From assembly GCA_963752695.1 (NCBI GenBank), contig CAVVZB010000003.1, forward strand, positions 124,001 through 188,000: 64,000 bases of DNA. The letters are read 5' to 3'. The stretch is from Bog-113 sp963752695 (GTDB taxonomy: Bacteria; Acidobacteriota; Terriglobia; Bryobacterales; Bryobacteraceae). The notes under the pieces are model-generated. The model was not told the DNA's origin, ran no database searches, and saw nothing but the letters and a program-made list of their open reading frames with translations. Shown here piece by piece: positions 35,350 to 43,533 of the stretch. Position 1 is the first letter of the stretch. Each line of letters starts with the position of its first letter. The translations under genes were made by a program, and so were the position numbers.

Positions 35350-36458
35350 CGCCAGCAATCTTTCCGGTTTTGCGCCAGACCAGATAGGAGTGGATGAGCT
35401 CGCCGATATCGCCTTCGAGCACGCGGTCCACATCGCCGATGGAGAGTTTCGTGCGATGGTCCTTGATCATGCGATATGGCGCCAACACATAGCTGCGGAT
35501 CTGGCTTCCGAAGTTGATTTCGAGCTTGGTGGCTTCGGTCTTGCGGGACTCGGCGCGCTTCTTTTCGAGCTCGCGTTCGTAGAGCTTGGCGCGCAGCTGC
35601 TTCATTGCGGTATCGCGGTTCTTATGCTGAGACCGTTCATTCTGGCATTGCACGACGGTGTTGGTCGGGATGTGCGTCATGCGAACGGCGGAGTCAGTCA
35701 TGTTGACGTGTTGGCCGCCGGCGCCCGAAGCGCGGAACGTGTCGATGCGGATGTCTTCCAGGCGGAGATCGATGTGAATTTCCTCGTCGATCTGAGGGTA
35801 GACGAAGACGGAAGCGAACGAAGTATGGCGGCGGGCGGCGGAGTCGTATGGCGAGATGCGAACCAGCCGGTGGACGCCGGATTCCGATTGCAGGAGGCCG
35901 TAAGCGCTGGGGCCATTCACTTCGAAAGTAACGGATTTGATGCCGGCGCCTTCACCCTCGAGCCGGTCGGTGATGACGGTTTGAAAGCCCTGTTGCTCGG
36001 CCCAGCGGAGATACATGCGCATGAGCATCTCGGCCCAGTCCTGGCTTTCGGTGCCGCCCGCGCCGGGATGAATAGTCATGATGGCGGGACGCGAATCGTT
36101 CTCGCCCGCCATGAGCATGCCGGTTTCAAGCTTCTCGAGCAGTTCCGAGAATTGCGGCAGTGAGCGTTCGATCTCGGTTGAGACGTCTTCGCCTTCGCGG
36201 CCCAGTTCGAAAAAGGTTTCGATGTCTGACGTTAATGCGCCAATGCGCGCGTCATTCTCGATGGCTTCTTCGAGGCGCTTGCGCTCCTGCATGACCTTCT
36301 GACTTTTTTCGGGGTTATTCCAGAAGCCGGGCTCGGCGATGAGGGTTTCGGTGCCAGCTAACTGGCGCTGCTTGCCCGCCGCGTCAAAGATAACTCCGGA
36401 CGGCAGTTGCCTGTTCGCGTAGCGGTACGTATAAACGGTCGAGCTCTTCCAATGTCAT
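35324..36458 (-). CDS. prfB: Peptide chain release factor 2, expressed by programmed +1 frameshift
   Basis: Terminates translation at UGA and UAA. The gene begins at ATG 36456-36458 (MTLEELDRLYVPLREQATAV) and meets an in-frame TGA at codon 25 in the classic context TAT CTT TGA C. A +1 slip at CTT continues as LDAAGKQRQLAGTETLIAEP and onward to 35324, giving about 377 residues. The catalytic GGQ is in RASGAGGQHVN. The stop-recognition tripeptide reads SPY (RISPYDSAARRHTSF) instead of the usual SPF. No clear SD precedes the ATG. Confidence 0.95.
36383..36397 (-). other. Programmed +1 frameshift site of prfB
   Basis: On the minus strand GGAG (36394-36397) stands just upstream of TAT CTT TGA C (TGA at 36384-36386). 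This matches the E. coli prfB arrangement of internal SD-like element, slippery CTT, UGA and following C. RF2 scarcity lets the ribosome slip +1, so RF2 autoregulates its own synthesis. Confidence 0.93.
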
Positions 36459-36479
36459 GGTGCTAGCAATATGGTAACG

Positions 36480-37553
36480 CTAAACGGCGGCAGCCATGGC
36501 CTGAAGTGGGGCTTCCGGTGTGCGCAGTGGATTGGCGATTCGATGGCCGAGCTTGATCATGCGGCGCTCCACCAGGTAGTAGCTGAAACAAGCGCAGCCG
36601 AGGGCGAGCAGGACGTTGACGGGGAAATGCTGCAACAGGCCGTGATGGTATTGCGAAACGAAAAGCTGCTGCCAGAGGTACAAGCTATACGAAAGGCGTC
36701 CGAGATAGCGCAACGGGTTCCATTCCAGCGCGCGGGCCAACCAGGTGGCGGGCTGAAATATGGTGCCGCAGAGGACCAGTGGAAGCAGCAGCGATTCGGC
36801 GACCATGTACGACTTGGGTTGAAGGGCGTCGAAGGCGAGGACCGCGAGTAATGCGGCGATAACGAGCGGGGCGGCGGCGCGCTTCGGAATCCATTTTGAA
36901 AAATCGATCTGCAGCGCGAGCAGGGCCAGCGTGCATCCCCAGAGAAGGGAATCCATACGGTAATCGCTACGGAGGCCGTTATTGCGCAAGGCGTCATTGT
37001 GCAGAATTGTGCAGATCCACGCGTGGCGGACATCGAGCGCACGCCACACGGAGAAGGCGATGGCCATAGCAGGCGCGACCCAGCGGGAGCGGCGCACACC
37101 AGCAACTACCAGGATCGCGGGCCAGACAAGGTAAAACTGCTCTTCGACGGCAAGGGACCAGAAATGTCCGGTATACCAGCCGTTCTGTGCATTGGCGCCC
37201 CAGTAATTGCGGGTGAAAACGAGGCAACTGGCAATATCGGTCCAGGAAGAATACAAGACGCCGGCCAGGGTTAAGACGGCGATGGCGGCCAGGTAGAACA
37301 CGGCCGGGGGGAGAATCCGAAACGCGCGGCGCAGATAAAACTGTTTTAGCAAAACGAACCCAGTTTCCGAATGCTCGGTGAGCAGGCGCGTGGTGATGAG
37401 GTAACCGCTGATTGCGAAAAAGAGATTCACTCCCAACGCGCCGTGGCGTGTCCAGTAATCCGAGGGGAAAGAATGGGAAAGAATGACTCCGGCGATGGCG
37501 ATCGCTCGCCATCCATCCAGGGTCGGAATATAGCTCGTTTGTCTGACGCTCAC
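36480..37553 (-). CDS. Acyltransferase 3 family (OafA-like) membrane protein
   Basis: An integral membrane O-acyltransferase that modifies envelope glycans or lipids. The start of the domain has IPTLDGWRAIAIAGVILSHS with the conserved His, then GVNLFFAISGYLITTRLL, FYLRRAFRILPP and FWSLAVEEQFYLVWP, all diagnostic. About ten hydrophobic segments are visible. The start is uncertain: GTG 37551-37553 is the first start after the tyrS stop, and a TTG at 37617-37619 would overlap tyrS. Neither has a good SD. The substrate cannot be read from the sequence. Confidence 0.87.
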   Translation of the reverse strand: MSVRQTSYIPTLDGWRAIAIAGVILSHSFPSDYWTRHGALGVNLFFAISGYLITTRLLTEHSETGFVLLKQFYLRRAFRILPPAVFYLAAIAVLTLAGVLYSSWTDIASCLVFTRNYWGANAQNGWYTGHFWSLAVEEQFYLVWPAILVVAGVRRSRWVAPAMAIAFSVWRALDVRHAWICTILHNDALRNNGLRSDYRMDSLLWGCTLALLALQIDFSKWIPKRAAAPLVIAALLAVLAFDALQPKSYMVAESLLLPLVLCGTIFQPATWLARALEWNPLRYLGRLSYSLYLWQQLFVSQYHHGLLQHFPVNVLLALGCACFSYYLVERRMIKLGHRIANPLRTPEAPLQAMAAAV

Positions 37554-37584
37554 TGCTGAGTCAGTGGGCGAGCGGCCCAAAAGA

Positions 37585-38796
37585 TCACAAATTATTGACG
37601 CGCCGCCAGTGTTTGCCAACCTGAATCAGGAGTTCGGCCGCGCCACCCGGTAGGAAAACGAGGTCCGTGACCGGCTGTTCATTCACGCGAACGGAACCGG
37701 CTTTGATTTTGCGACCGCCATCGGACACCGACTCGGCTAGACCGATCTTGGCAATGAGCTTGTCGATACGAATGCCGCCGTCGACGCGGACGCCGTCGGG
37801 AAATGCGGCTTCGGGGATGTCGGACGGGATCTCTTTGCGGCGGACGACGCGCGTGAATTCATCCTGAGCCTGGTTGGCGGCCGCTGAGGAATGAAAGTCG
37901 GTGACAATCATGCGGCCAAGGCGCATTTTGGCTTCCATGGGATGCAATGCGCCGCTCTGCATTTGGGACCGAATGTCCGCAATTTGAGTGAGACTGACGT
38001 CAGTGAGCAGCTCGTAATACCGAAGCATGAGTTCGTCGCTGATTCCCATGATCTTTCGGAACATGACTTCGGGAGCTTCGGCTATGCCGATGTAGTTGCC
38101 GAGCGACTTCGACATTTTCTTCTCGCCATCGAGACCCTCGAGAATCTGAACAGTGGCGACGATCTGCGACTGCTGGCCGTAGTCTTTCTGCAACTCGCGG
38201 CCGACCAGCAGATTGAATTTCTGATCGGTGCCGCCTAGTTCGACATCGCACTCGAGCGCGACGGAATCGTAACCTTGCGCGAGCGGGTATAGGAGTTCAT
38301 GGACGGAAATGGGAATGTTCTCGCGGTAGCGCTTGCTGAAGTCCTCGCGCTCCAGAATGCGAGCGAGCGTGTACTTCGAGCAGAGCTTGAGGAAGTCGTC
38401 AAAGCCAAATCGATCTAGCCATTCGCTGTTGAAGCGGATCTCGGTTTTTGCGGGGTCGAGGATCTTGAAGACCTGGGCCTTGTAGGTTTCGGTATTTGCC
38501 TGAACCTGTTCGCGCGTGATTGGCGGGCGCGTGGCGTTGCGGCCGGAGGGGTCGCCGATCATGGCGGTGGTATCGCCGATCAGGAAAATCACGGTATGGC
38601 CCATGTCCTGGAAGTGCTTCATTTTGCGCAGAAGGACGGTGTGGCCGAGGTGCAGGTCAGGCGCAGTGGGGTCGAAGCCGGCTTTGACGCGGAGAGGCTT
38701 ACCTTTTTTGATGAGCCGTTCGCGGAGGTCGTCTTCGCGGATGAGTTCGGCAAGACCTTTCTTGAGGTAGATGAGCTGTTCGTCGATAGACACCAC
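37585..38796 (-). CDS. tyrS: Tyrosyl-tRNA synthetase
   Basis: Charges tRNA-Tyr. The class I signature appears as HLGHT near residue 48 (HIGH) and KKMSKSLGN near residue 235 (KMSKS). The tyrosine site region VRVKAGFDPTAPDLHLGH-type and the C-terminal S4 RNA-binding domain (RIDKLIAKIGLAESVSDGGRKI) are present. At 403 residues it is the TyrZ-like bacterial type. The start is GTG 38794-38796; the next codon is also GTG. No T-box leader was seen upstream. Confidence 0.95.
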   Translation of the reverse strand: MVSIDEQLIYLKKGLAELIREDDLRERLIKKGKPLRVKAGFDPTAPDLHLGHTVLLRKMKHFQDMGHTVIFLIGDTTAMIGDPSGRNATRPPITREQVQANTETYKAQVFKILDPAKTEIRFNSEWLDRFGFDDFLKLCSKYTLARILEREDFSKRYRENIPISVHELLYPLAQGYDSVALECDVELGGTDQKFNLLVGRELQKDYGQQSQIVATVQILEGLDGEKKMSKSLGNYIGIAEAPEVMFRKIMGISDELMLRYYELLTDVSLTQIADIRSQMQSGALHPMEAKMRLGRMIVTDFHSSAAANQAQDEFTRVVRRKEIPSDIPEAAFPDGVRVDGGIRIDKLIAKIGLAESVSDGGRKIKAGSVRVNEQPVTDLVFLPGGAAELLIQVGKHWRRVNNL

Positions 38797-38872
38797 TGAC
38801 TATTTTGTCAGGTGATAGCTCGCGTGCCGGCTCACCCCCGGCTTCTGCGTTACATAATCAGACAGAAAGTTC

Positions 38873-39052
38873 ATTGCCGTACCTCCGGAACAGCTCGCAC
38901 AACTCATCTCCACGCTCTCGGCGGATCAACAAGACGTCGTGATCGAGTTCATCGCCCACCTGAAGGTAGCCGAGCCGCGAGTCGCGTTCCGGACTGTATT
39001 AGACCAGTTCACTCGCGAGCACCCGGAGTTGCTGCGTCTGCTCGCGAAGTGA
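38873..39052 (+). CDS. Possible small helical protein, DUF2281/antitoxin-like, with ATT start
   Basis: A 59-codon frame reads (I)AVPPEQLAQLISTLSADQQ, then DVVIEFIAHLK and ends QFTREHPELLRLLAK. The 'L..LS..QQ..VI.FI.HLK' pattern resembles small DUF2281-type antitoxin-like proteins. An upstream TAA at 38855-38857 leaves no ATG, GTG or TTG before the conserved part; ATT at 38873 is the only plausible start. It may be a gene with a rare start or the remnant of one. The other bases between tyrS and the peptidase gene (38797-38872, 39053-39130) show only a small GCCGG/CCGGC hairpin near 38826-38842. Confidence 0.45.
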   Translation: MAVPPEQLAQLISTLSADQQDVVIEFIAHLKVAEPRVAFRTVLDQFTREHPELLRLLAK

Positions 39053-39130
39053 GTCGATAACTCTCTTATAACGAGATTGCGGAAATCCAGGCCGAGATGA
39101 GAGGTGTTGGAAGTGACCCAAGTGTCAGGT

Positions 39131-41200
39131 TCATTTCATCAGGTACTTATCGAGGAACGCCGCCGCGGCTTCGTAGGCTTGCAGCCAATGCTCATGCAGC
39201 AGGAAATCGTGGATCTCATCGGGGAAGATGAGTTCCTCGAAGGGAACGTTCTGCTTGCGTAAAGCCTGGGCCAGGATGACGGACTGTTTGAAGTTGACGT
39301 CGCGATCGTCATCGCCGTGTATGAGCAGCACGGGAGACTTCCAGGTGCTGACGTAAGCGAGCGGTGAAGACTCGAAAGCAGCGCGCGCGACTTCCAGACG
39401 CTTTTCGGGCTGGTAGATGGGAACGGCCCCGGACATCTCATCGTTCCATTCGTGTACGCCGTGAAGGTCGACGCCGGCAGCGAACAGGTCGGATGCGCGG
39501 GCAAGACCAAGCGCGGTAAGGAAGCCCCCGTAGGAACCACCCCAGAGGCCGATCTTATTGGGAATGACGTCTGGGCGGGAGCGGAGATAGAGCCCGGCGC
39601 CGAGGACATCATTGAATTCGCTCGCTCCTGCCGCTCCATAGTTGAGGGCTTCGCGGAAATTAAGTCCATAGCCGATGCCGCTGCGGTAATTGACGGAGAG
39701 CACGACATAGCCGCGGCTGGCGAGGTACTGATTGAAGCCGTAAGCCTGGTTGTAATAGAACATGTAGTGCCAGCCGAGCAGCATTTGACGGCGCGATCCG
39801 CCATGAAAGAAGATGACCGCGGGGTGCTGGGGCCGGCCGTCTTGTGGAAGGAAGAGCTGCGCGTGGATGTTAAGTCCATCGGCTGCGGAGAACGTGACGG
39901 CCTGCGGCGTGGTGAGTGCTGTTGCGGGGAAGTCCGCGGGGATGGACTGGGGGGCGATATCGCGGACGCCAGCTTTGGTGAGCACGGCGGCGCGGGCAGG
40001 TTGCCGTGCATCGGAATGAAGGAAAGCGATGTCGTCACCGACGCGGACGGGCGACCATTCGATGGCGGCGGCGTCCTTCGTGATGCGATCGAGCGCGCCG
40101 TTGGTGAGCTCGATACGAAAGAGATGGCTGAGGTCGGGATCGTGTTCGTTGGAGGCAAACAGTAACGAGCGGCGATCGGGTGAAAGAGAGACCTGCTCGA
40201 CTTCGACGATCTGGATACGGGCATTTTCGGTGAGGTCAGCAGCCTGTCCCCCGCCCACGGGAATCGAGTACAGATGCTGGCCCCCGCTTCTTTCCCAGGG
40301 GAAGACGATCCGATTACTCGCGGCCCATAAAATCTGGTGCTTGCCGCTGATTTCATGGAAGCGGCTTCCGACGCCAGGCTGAGCTTTCCAGACTTCGCGG
40401 CCTTTGGCGGTGGCGAGATCAGCGATTCGAATCGACCAAGGTTCGGCATCGGCGCGGTGGGGAGCGAACTCAAGTTCATCGATCTCAACTTGCTGGCGGA
40501 CGAAGGCGATCTGGCGGGAATCGGGCGACCAGACGGGGTAGTTATCGGTATCGGTGCTGGGGTCTAGAAAGCGTTGAGCCTGGCTTCCCATTTCATAGAC
40601 GGCGATGAAGGAATGGTTCACACGGCGGCTGACAATCGCGAGATATTTGCTATCGGGCGACCAGACCAGAGACTGCGCGGTCCCGCGTCCATGAATCAAT
40701 TGAGCGGCTTTGGCTGTGCCGTCGAGCGGCGCTGACCAGACTTGATCGCTGGAGATGAAGGCGACGGTTTTGCAATCCGGGGAGATCACGGGGCTGTGGC
40801 CTTTGCCGATCTCGCGGGGCACGCCGCCGGCGAACGGGATGAAGTGGACGGCTTGGTCGACGCCGCTGACGAGATGGCGCGGGTTGGGGGATTCGCCTTT
40901 CGAGTTTTGACCTTCGCCGCGCGTGTAGACGATGGCGGTGCCGTCTGCGCTCAAAGAAAGATCGCTAATCTCCTGTCCGTCGTCCCCGGTGTAAGTGGTG
41001 AGGGGATGGCCGGAGTAGGCGGGGGCTTGTGCGACCCAGATGTTCCGGACACCCTCGGCGTTCTGGACCCAGGCCAGGCGCGAGTGACCGTCGGTGGCGA
41101 GATTCGACGGGAATGGAGCGCTTAGAACTTGTTGAACGGAAAAGGGGTTAGCGGCCGAAAGAGGTATCGCAAACCAAGCCCAGACGGCGAAAAAGCGCAT
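39131..41200 (-). CDS. Exported S9-family prolyl oligopeptidase-type peptidase
   Basis: A serine peptidase with an N-terminal signal peptide (residues 1-17, WAWFAIPLSAAN). A TolB/WD40-like beta-propeller follows (repeats ISDLSLSADGTAIVYTRG, VWSPDSKYLAIVSRR, VWSPDSRQIAFVRQQ). The C-terminal alpha/beta-hydrolase domain has the nucleophile Ser556 in WGGSYGGFL, the acid in LLIHGDDDRDVNF and the base in FPDEIHDFLL. Length 689. The family includes acylaminoacyl-peptidases and dipeptidyl peptidases; exact specificity is not readable. It is preceded by an intergenic hairpin and forms a single unit. Confidence 0.9.
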   Translation of the reverse strand: MRFFAVWAWFAIPLSAANPFSVQQVLSAPFPSNLATDGHSRLAWVQNAEGVRNIWVAQAPAYSGHPLTTYTGDDGQEISDLSLSADGTAIVYTRGEGQNSKGESPNPRHLVSGVDQAVHFIPFAGGVPREIGKGHSPVISPDCKTVAFISSDQVWSAPLDGTAKAAQLIHGRGTAQSLVWSPDSKYLAIVSRRVNHSFIAVYEMGSQAQRFLDPSTDTDNYPVWSPDSRQIAFVRQQVEIDELEFAPHRADAEPWSIRIADLATAKGREVWKAQPGVGSRFHEISGKHQILWAASNRIVFPWERSGGQHLYSIPVGGGQAADLTENARIQIVEVEQVSLSPDRRSLLFASNEHDPDLSHLFRIELTNGALDRITKDAAAIEWSPVRVGDDIAFLHSDARQPARAAVLTKAGVRDIAPQSIPADFPATALTTPQAVTFSAADGLNIHAQLFLPQDGRPQHPAVIFFHGGSRRQMLLGWHYMFYYNQAYGFNQYLASRGYVVLSVNYRSGIGYGLNFREALNYGAAGASEFNDVLGAGLYLRSRPDVIPNKIGLWGGSYGGFLTALGLARASDLFAAGVDLHGVHEWNDEMSGAVPIYQPEKRLEVARAAFESSPLAYVSTWKSPVLLIHGDDDRDVNFKQSVILAQALRKQNVPFEELIFPDEIHDFLLHEHWLQAYEAAAAFLDKYLMK

Positions 41201-41228
41201 GGGATATTTTAGCCGTTCAGGCGCTTAC

Positions 41229-41273
41229 TTGTGCAGAGTTGTGCACATTTCTCAAAATTTGCACAACGCACAA
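41229..41273. repeat. Clustered TTGTGC/GCACAA elements forming a hairpin
   Basis: TTGTGC occurs at 41229-41234 and 41239-41244, its complement GCACAA at 41261-41266 and 41268-41273. GTTGTGCA (41238-41245) can pair with TGCACAAC (41260-41267) across a 14-base AT-rich loop. It lies between the DUF151 gene stop and the S9 peptidase start. It could be an operator or a weak terminator. Confidence 0.5.
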
Positions 41274-41759
41274 CTACATCTTGTAGCGCCCTAAATCCTC
41301 GTCATTGAGGCCTTCGAGCCAGCGCTTCAACTCTTCGTTGTTAACCTTATCCGAGACTGAAGCGGTGACTTTGGACGACTTTAGAACTTCGTCGTCGACG
41401 AAGATGGGGCAATCGAGACGAAGAGCGAGGGCAAGGGCGTCACTCGGGCGGGAATCGACGGAAATCATTTCGCCGTCGCGATCAAGCCAGATCAGAGCGT
41501 AGAAGGTATCGTCCTTGAGTTCGTTCACGACCACTTTGCGGACGCCGGTGGAAAGTCCGTTCAACACGCTCTTGATTAGGTCGTGGGTCATGGGACGGGG
41601 GGTAGACACTTTCTCGATTTCGAGGGCGATGGCGTTGGCTTCGTAGATCCCGACCCAGATGGGGAGTACGGTGTTCCCGGCTACATCCTTCAAGATGACA
41701 ATCGGCATGTTGGTAACAGGGTCCATCATCAAACCGCGGATTTTCATCTCGACTTCCAT
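41274..41759 (-). CDS. DUF151 bifunctional nuclease family protein
   Basis: A 161-residue member of the BFN/DUF151 family, proteins with reported DNase/RNase activity in plants. The conserved N-terminus is MEVEMKIRGLMMDPVTNMPI then VILKD, followed by LPIWVGIYEANAIALEIE, RPMTHDLIKSVL, and SVDSRPSDALALALRLDCPIFV. The ATG at 41757-41759 is chosen because GGAGAAG precedes it and the family normally begins there. Two ATGs further upstream (to 41786) are possible. It is 50 bases behind miaB and probably cotranscribed. Confidence 0.88.
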   Translation of the reverse strand: MEVEMKIRGLMMDPVTNMPIVILKDVAGNTVLPIWVGIYEANAIALEIEKVSTPRPMTHDLIKSVLNGLSTGVRKVVVNELKDDTFYALIWLDRDGEMISVDSRPSDALALALRLDCPIFVDDEVLKSSKVTASVSDKVNNEELKRWLEGLNDEDLGRYKM

Positions 41760-41809
41760 GTGGGGCTTCTCCATCTCAGATTTCATTACACCATGGGGAA
41801 AGGGTTCGC

Positions 41810-43129
41810 TCAGGCCAAGGCGGCGTCGCCCACGAGCGAGTTAGGGCCGGTGCGGGTGACGCGGACGGGGAGATAGCGGCCAACCAGTTCAGCGCCGGGT
41901 TCGGGATGCACGAAGTTTAGAGTCTGGTTCTGGGAGGTGCGGCCAATCCATTGATTGAGGGCCACGTTGCGGCCTTCGACCAGCACTTCCTCGACGGTGC
42001 CGAGCAAGGCGGCATTGAGGCGGATCTGGATCGCGCGTTGGCGCTCCTGGGCGATGGTAAAGCGGCGGGTTTTTTCTTCCTCTGGAATCGCGTCGGCCAT
42101 TGTCTGGGCGGGGGTATTCGGGCGCGGCGAATACTTGAACAGGAATATGGACGCGAACTGGACCTGGTCGAGCAGGTCGAGGGTCTGTTCGAAGTCCTTT
42201 TCGGTTTCACCGGGAAAGCCAATGATGATGTCGCTAGTGATGGCGATCTTCCGGCGAGCGGTTTTGATCCAATCGATCTGGTGGAGATACTGGTCGCGCG
42301 TGTACTGGCGGAGCATAGCGGAGAGAACGCGCGAGGAGCCGGACTGCACGGGGAGATGAACGTGATCGCAAAGGACTGGGTTTTCGTCGATGGCGTGAAC
42401 GATTCGCCGGACGAAATCGCGCGGGTGCGAGGTGGTGAAGCGGACGCGGCGAATGCCTGGGATCTGGCCGACACGGGTAAGCAGAGTGGCGAAATCCCAC
42501 CCGACGGCGGACGGATCGCGGTAGCTGTTGACGTTCTGCCCGAGTAATTGGATTTCGGTGTATCCGCGGTCAGCGAGCCCTTGCGCTTCGGCCATCACAC
42601 CCGCGCTGGTGCGGCTGCGTTCCGGGCCACGGGTGAACGGAACTACGCAGTAGGCGCAGCTTTTATCGCAACCCTCGACGATAGTGATGTATGCGCGGTG
42701 CGGGTTATCGCGGCGGGTAAACGGGGTTTCGAACGCTTCTTCCTCGTCGAAGGCGAGCCCGGTAACGCGCTTATTCCCGGCTTCGAGCTGAACGAGCATC
42801 TGGGGCAGCTTGGCGTAACTGGCCGAGCCGGCGACCAGGCTTACGTGCGGTGCGCGCTCAAAAATCTTTTCGCCCTCCTGCTGAGCGACGCATCCGAGAA
42901 CCGCAAAGATCTTCCCTTTGCCAGACTGCTTCTTGAAAGTGTTGAGGCGATGAAACACCTTCTGTTCGGCGCGGTCGCGAATGCTGCAGGTGTTGTAGAA
43001 GACGTAGGCGGCGTTTTCGGGCTCGGGAACCTCGCGGAAGCCTTTTTCGACGAGGACGCCCACGACCTTTTCGGAGTCGTGTGCATTCATTTGGCAGCCG
43101 AAGGTCTCGATGTAAAAGGTTTTTTCCAC
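41810..43129 (-). CDS. miaB: tRNA-2-methylthio-N6-dimethylallyladenosine synthase MiaB
   Basis: A radical-SAM methylthiotransferase acting on i6A37 of tRNA. The N-terminal UPF0004 domain starts FYIETFGCQMNAHDSEKV and carries the three Cys of the auxiliary 4Fe-4S cluster (C11, NTCSIR, VLGCVAQQ). The radical-SAM triad is CDKSCAYC near residue 150. The TRAM domain closes the protein (LGTVEEVLVEGRN... GRTSQNQTLNF). The start is GTG 43127-43129 and no strong SD is visible. The miaA gene that makes its substrate base is partly present at the right end of the window. Confidence 0.96.
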   Translation of the reverse strand: MEKTFYIETFGCQMNAHDSEKVVGVLVEKGFREVPEPENAAYVFYNTCSIRDRAEQKVFHRLNTFKKQSGKGKIFAVLGCVAQQEGEKIFERAPHVSLVAGSASYAKLPQMLVQLEAGNKRVTGLAFDEEEAFETPFTRRDNPHRAYITIVEGCDKSCAYCVVPFTRGPERSRTSAGVMAEAQGLADRGYTEIQLLGQNVNSYRDPSAVGWDFATLLTRVGQIPGIRRVRFTTSHPRDFVRRIVHAIDENPVLCDHVHLPVQSGSSRVLSAMLRQYTRDQYLHQIDWIKTARRKIAITSDIIIGFPGETEKDFEQTLDLLDQVQFASIFLFKYSPRPNTPAQTMADAIPEEEKTRRFTIAQERQRAIQIRLNAALLGTVEEVLVEGRNVALNQWIGRTSQNQTLNFVHPEPGAELVGRYLPVRVTRTGPNSLVGDAALA

Positions 43130-43162
43130 TCTGTCTTATTGTACGGCCCGCATGTTGCGACC

Positions 43163-43423
43163 ATGCCAAGCAAGCGAAAGCGTTCGCTGTACGAATTTGG
43201 AGAGAGTTTTCTGTATTTCGATCTCTGGCGTTTTCTGCGTGAATGCTTCCTGGTTAATGTGCATCAGGATCATGCGGGCTTTACGAGCGAATGGCTACTT
43301 TGCGGAAAACAGTCTTTCGGGGCTTTCGAACGCGCCTATGCTGCCGCCCGTCTGCCTGAACGCATGACGGATTTCAGTCGCCGGTTCTTCAATAGTTTCG
43401 AGGTAAGTCAGCGTCCGCTTTAG
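43163..43423 (+). CDS. Hypothetical 86-residue aromatic-rich protein
   Basis: An ATG at 43163 opens an 86-codon frame, MPSKRKRSLYEFGESFLYFD to EVSQRPL. It is rich in Phe, Tyr and Trp and basic at the N-terminus, without a signal peptide or membrane span. I know no family. It has no ribosome binding site, and the frame extends upstream only as the antisense of miaB. Codon use is plausible for a gene, but the evidence is the open frame alone. It lies in the gap between miaB and the TlpA-like gene. Confidence 0.35.
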   Translation: MPSKRKRSLYEFGESFLYFDLWRFLRECFLVNVHQDHAGFTSEWLLCGKQSFGAFERAYAAARLPERMTDFSRRFFNSFEVSQRPL

Positions 43424-43466
43424 GCAGGGCGGCTTCGCTGAGGCCGAAACGGTTGGACCGGAAATT

Positions 43467-43472
43467 TATAAT
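43467..43472 (+). promoter_or_regulatory. TATAAT -10-like box upstream of the TlpA-like gene
   Basis: A perfect TATAAT on the plus strand lies 61 bases before the ATG of the thioredoxin-like gene. No good -35 at standard spacing was found. The rest of 43424-43533 shows nothing else beyond the ribosome binding site AGGGGCGG. Confidence 0.3.
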
Positions 43473-43533
43473 CCGTAACATTATCCTGCGGAGTACAGTG
43501 TTTTCTGTCACAATTCGTACCTTAGGGGCGGAT

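Noticed and set aside
36290..36292. Internal ATG as the prfB start
   Set aside because: The sequence upstream encodes the normal RF2 N-terminus across the classic CTT TGA C frameshift site.
38797..38880. T-box leader in front of tyrS
   Set aside because: Neither a stem I with a Tyr specifier nor the TGGN-containing antiterminator sequence is visible, and the leader is too short.
39139..40488. Minus-strand frame of 449 codons, Ser/Pro-rich
   Set aside because: It is an out-of-frame reading of the S9 peptidase gene and has no recognisable sequence.
42548..43162. Upstream extension of the 86-residue hypothetical frame
   Set aside because: It overlaps miaB on the opposite strand for its whole length, so only the part from ATG 43163 is considered.
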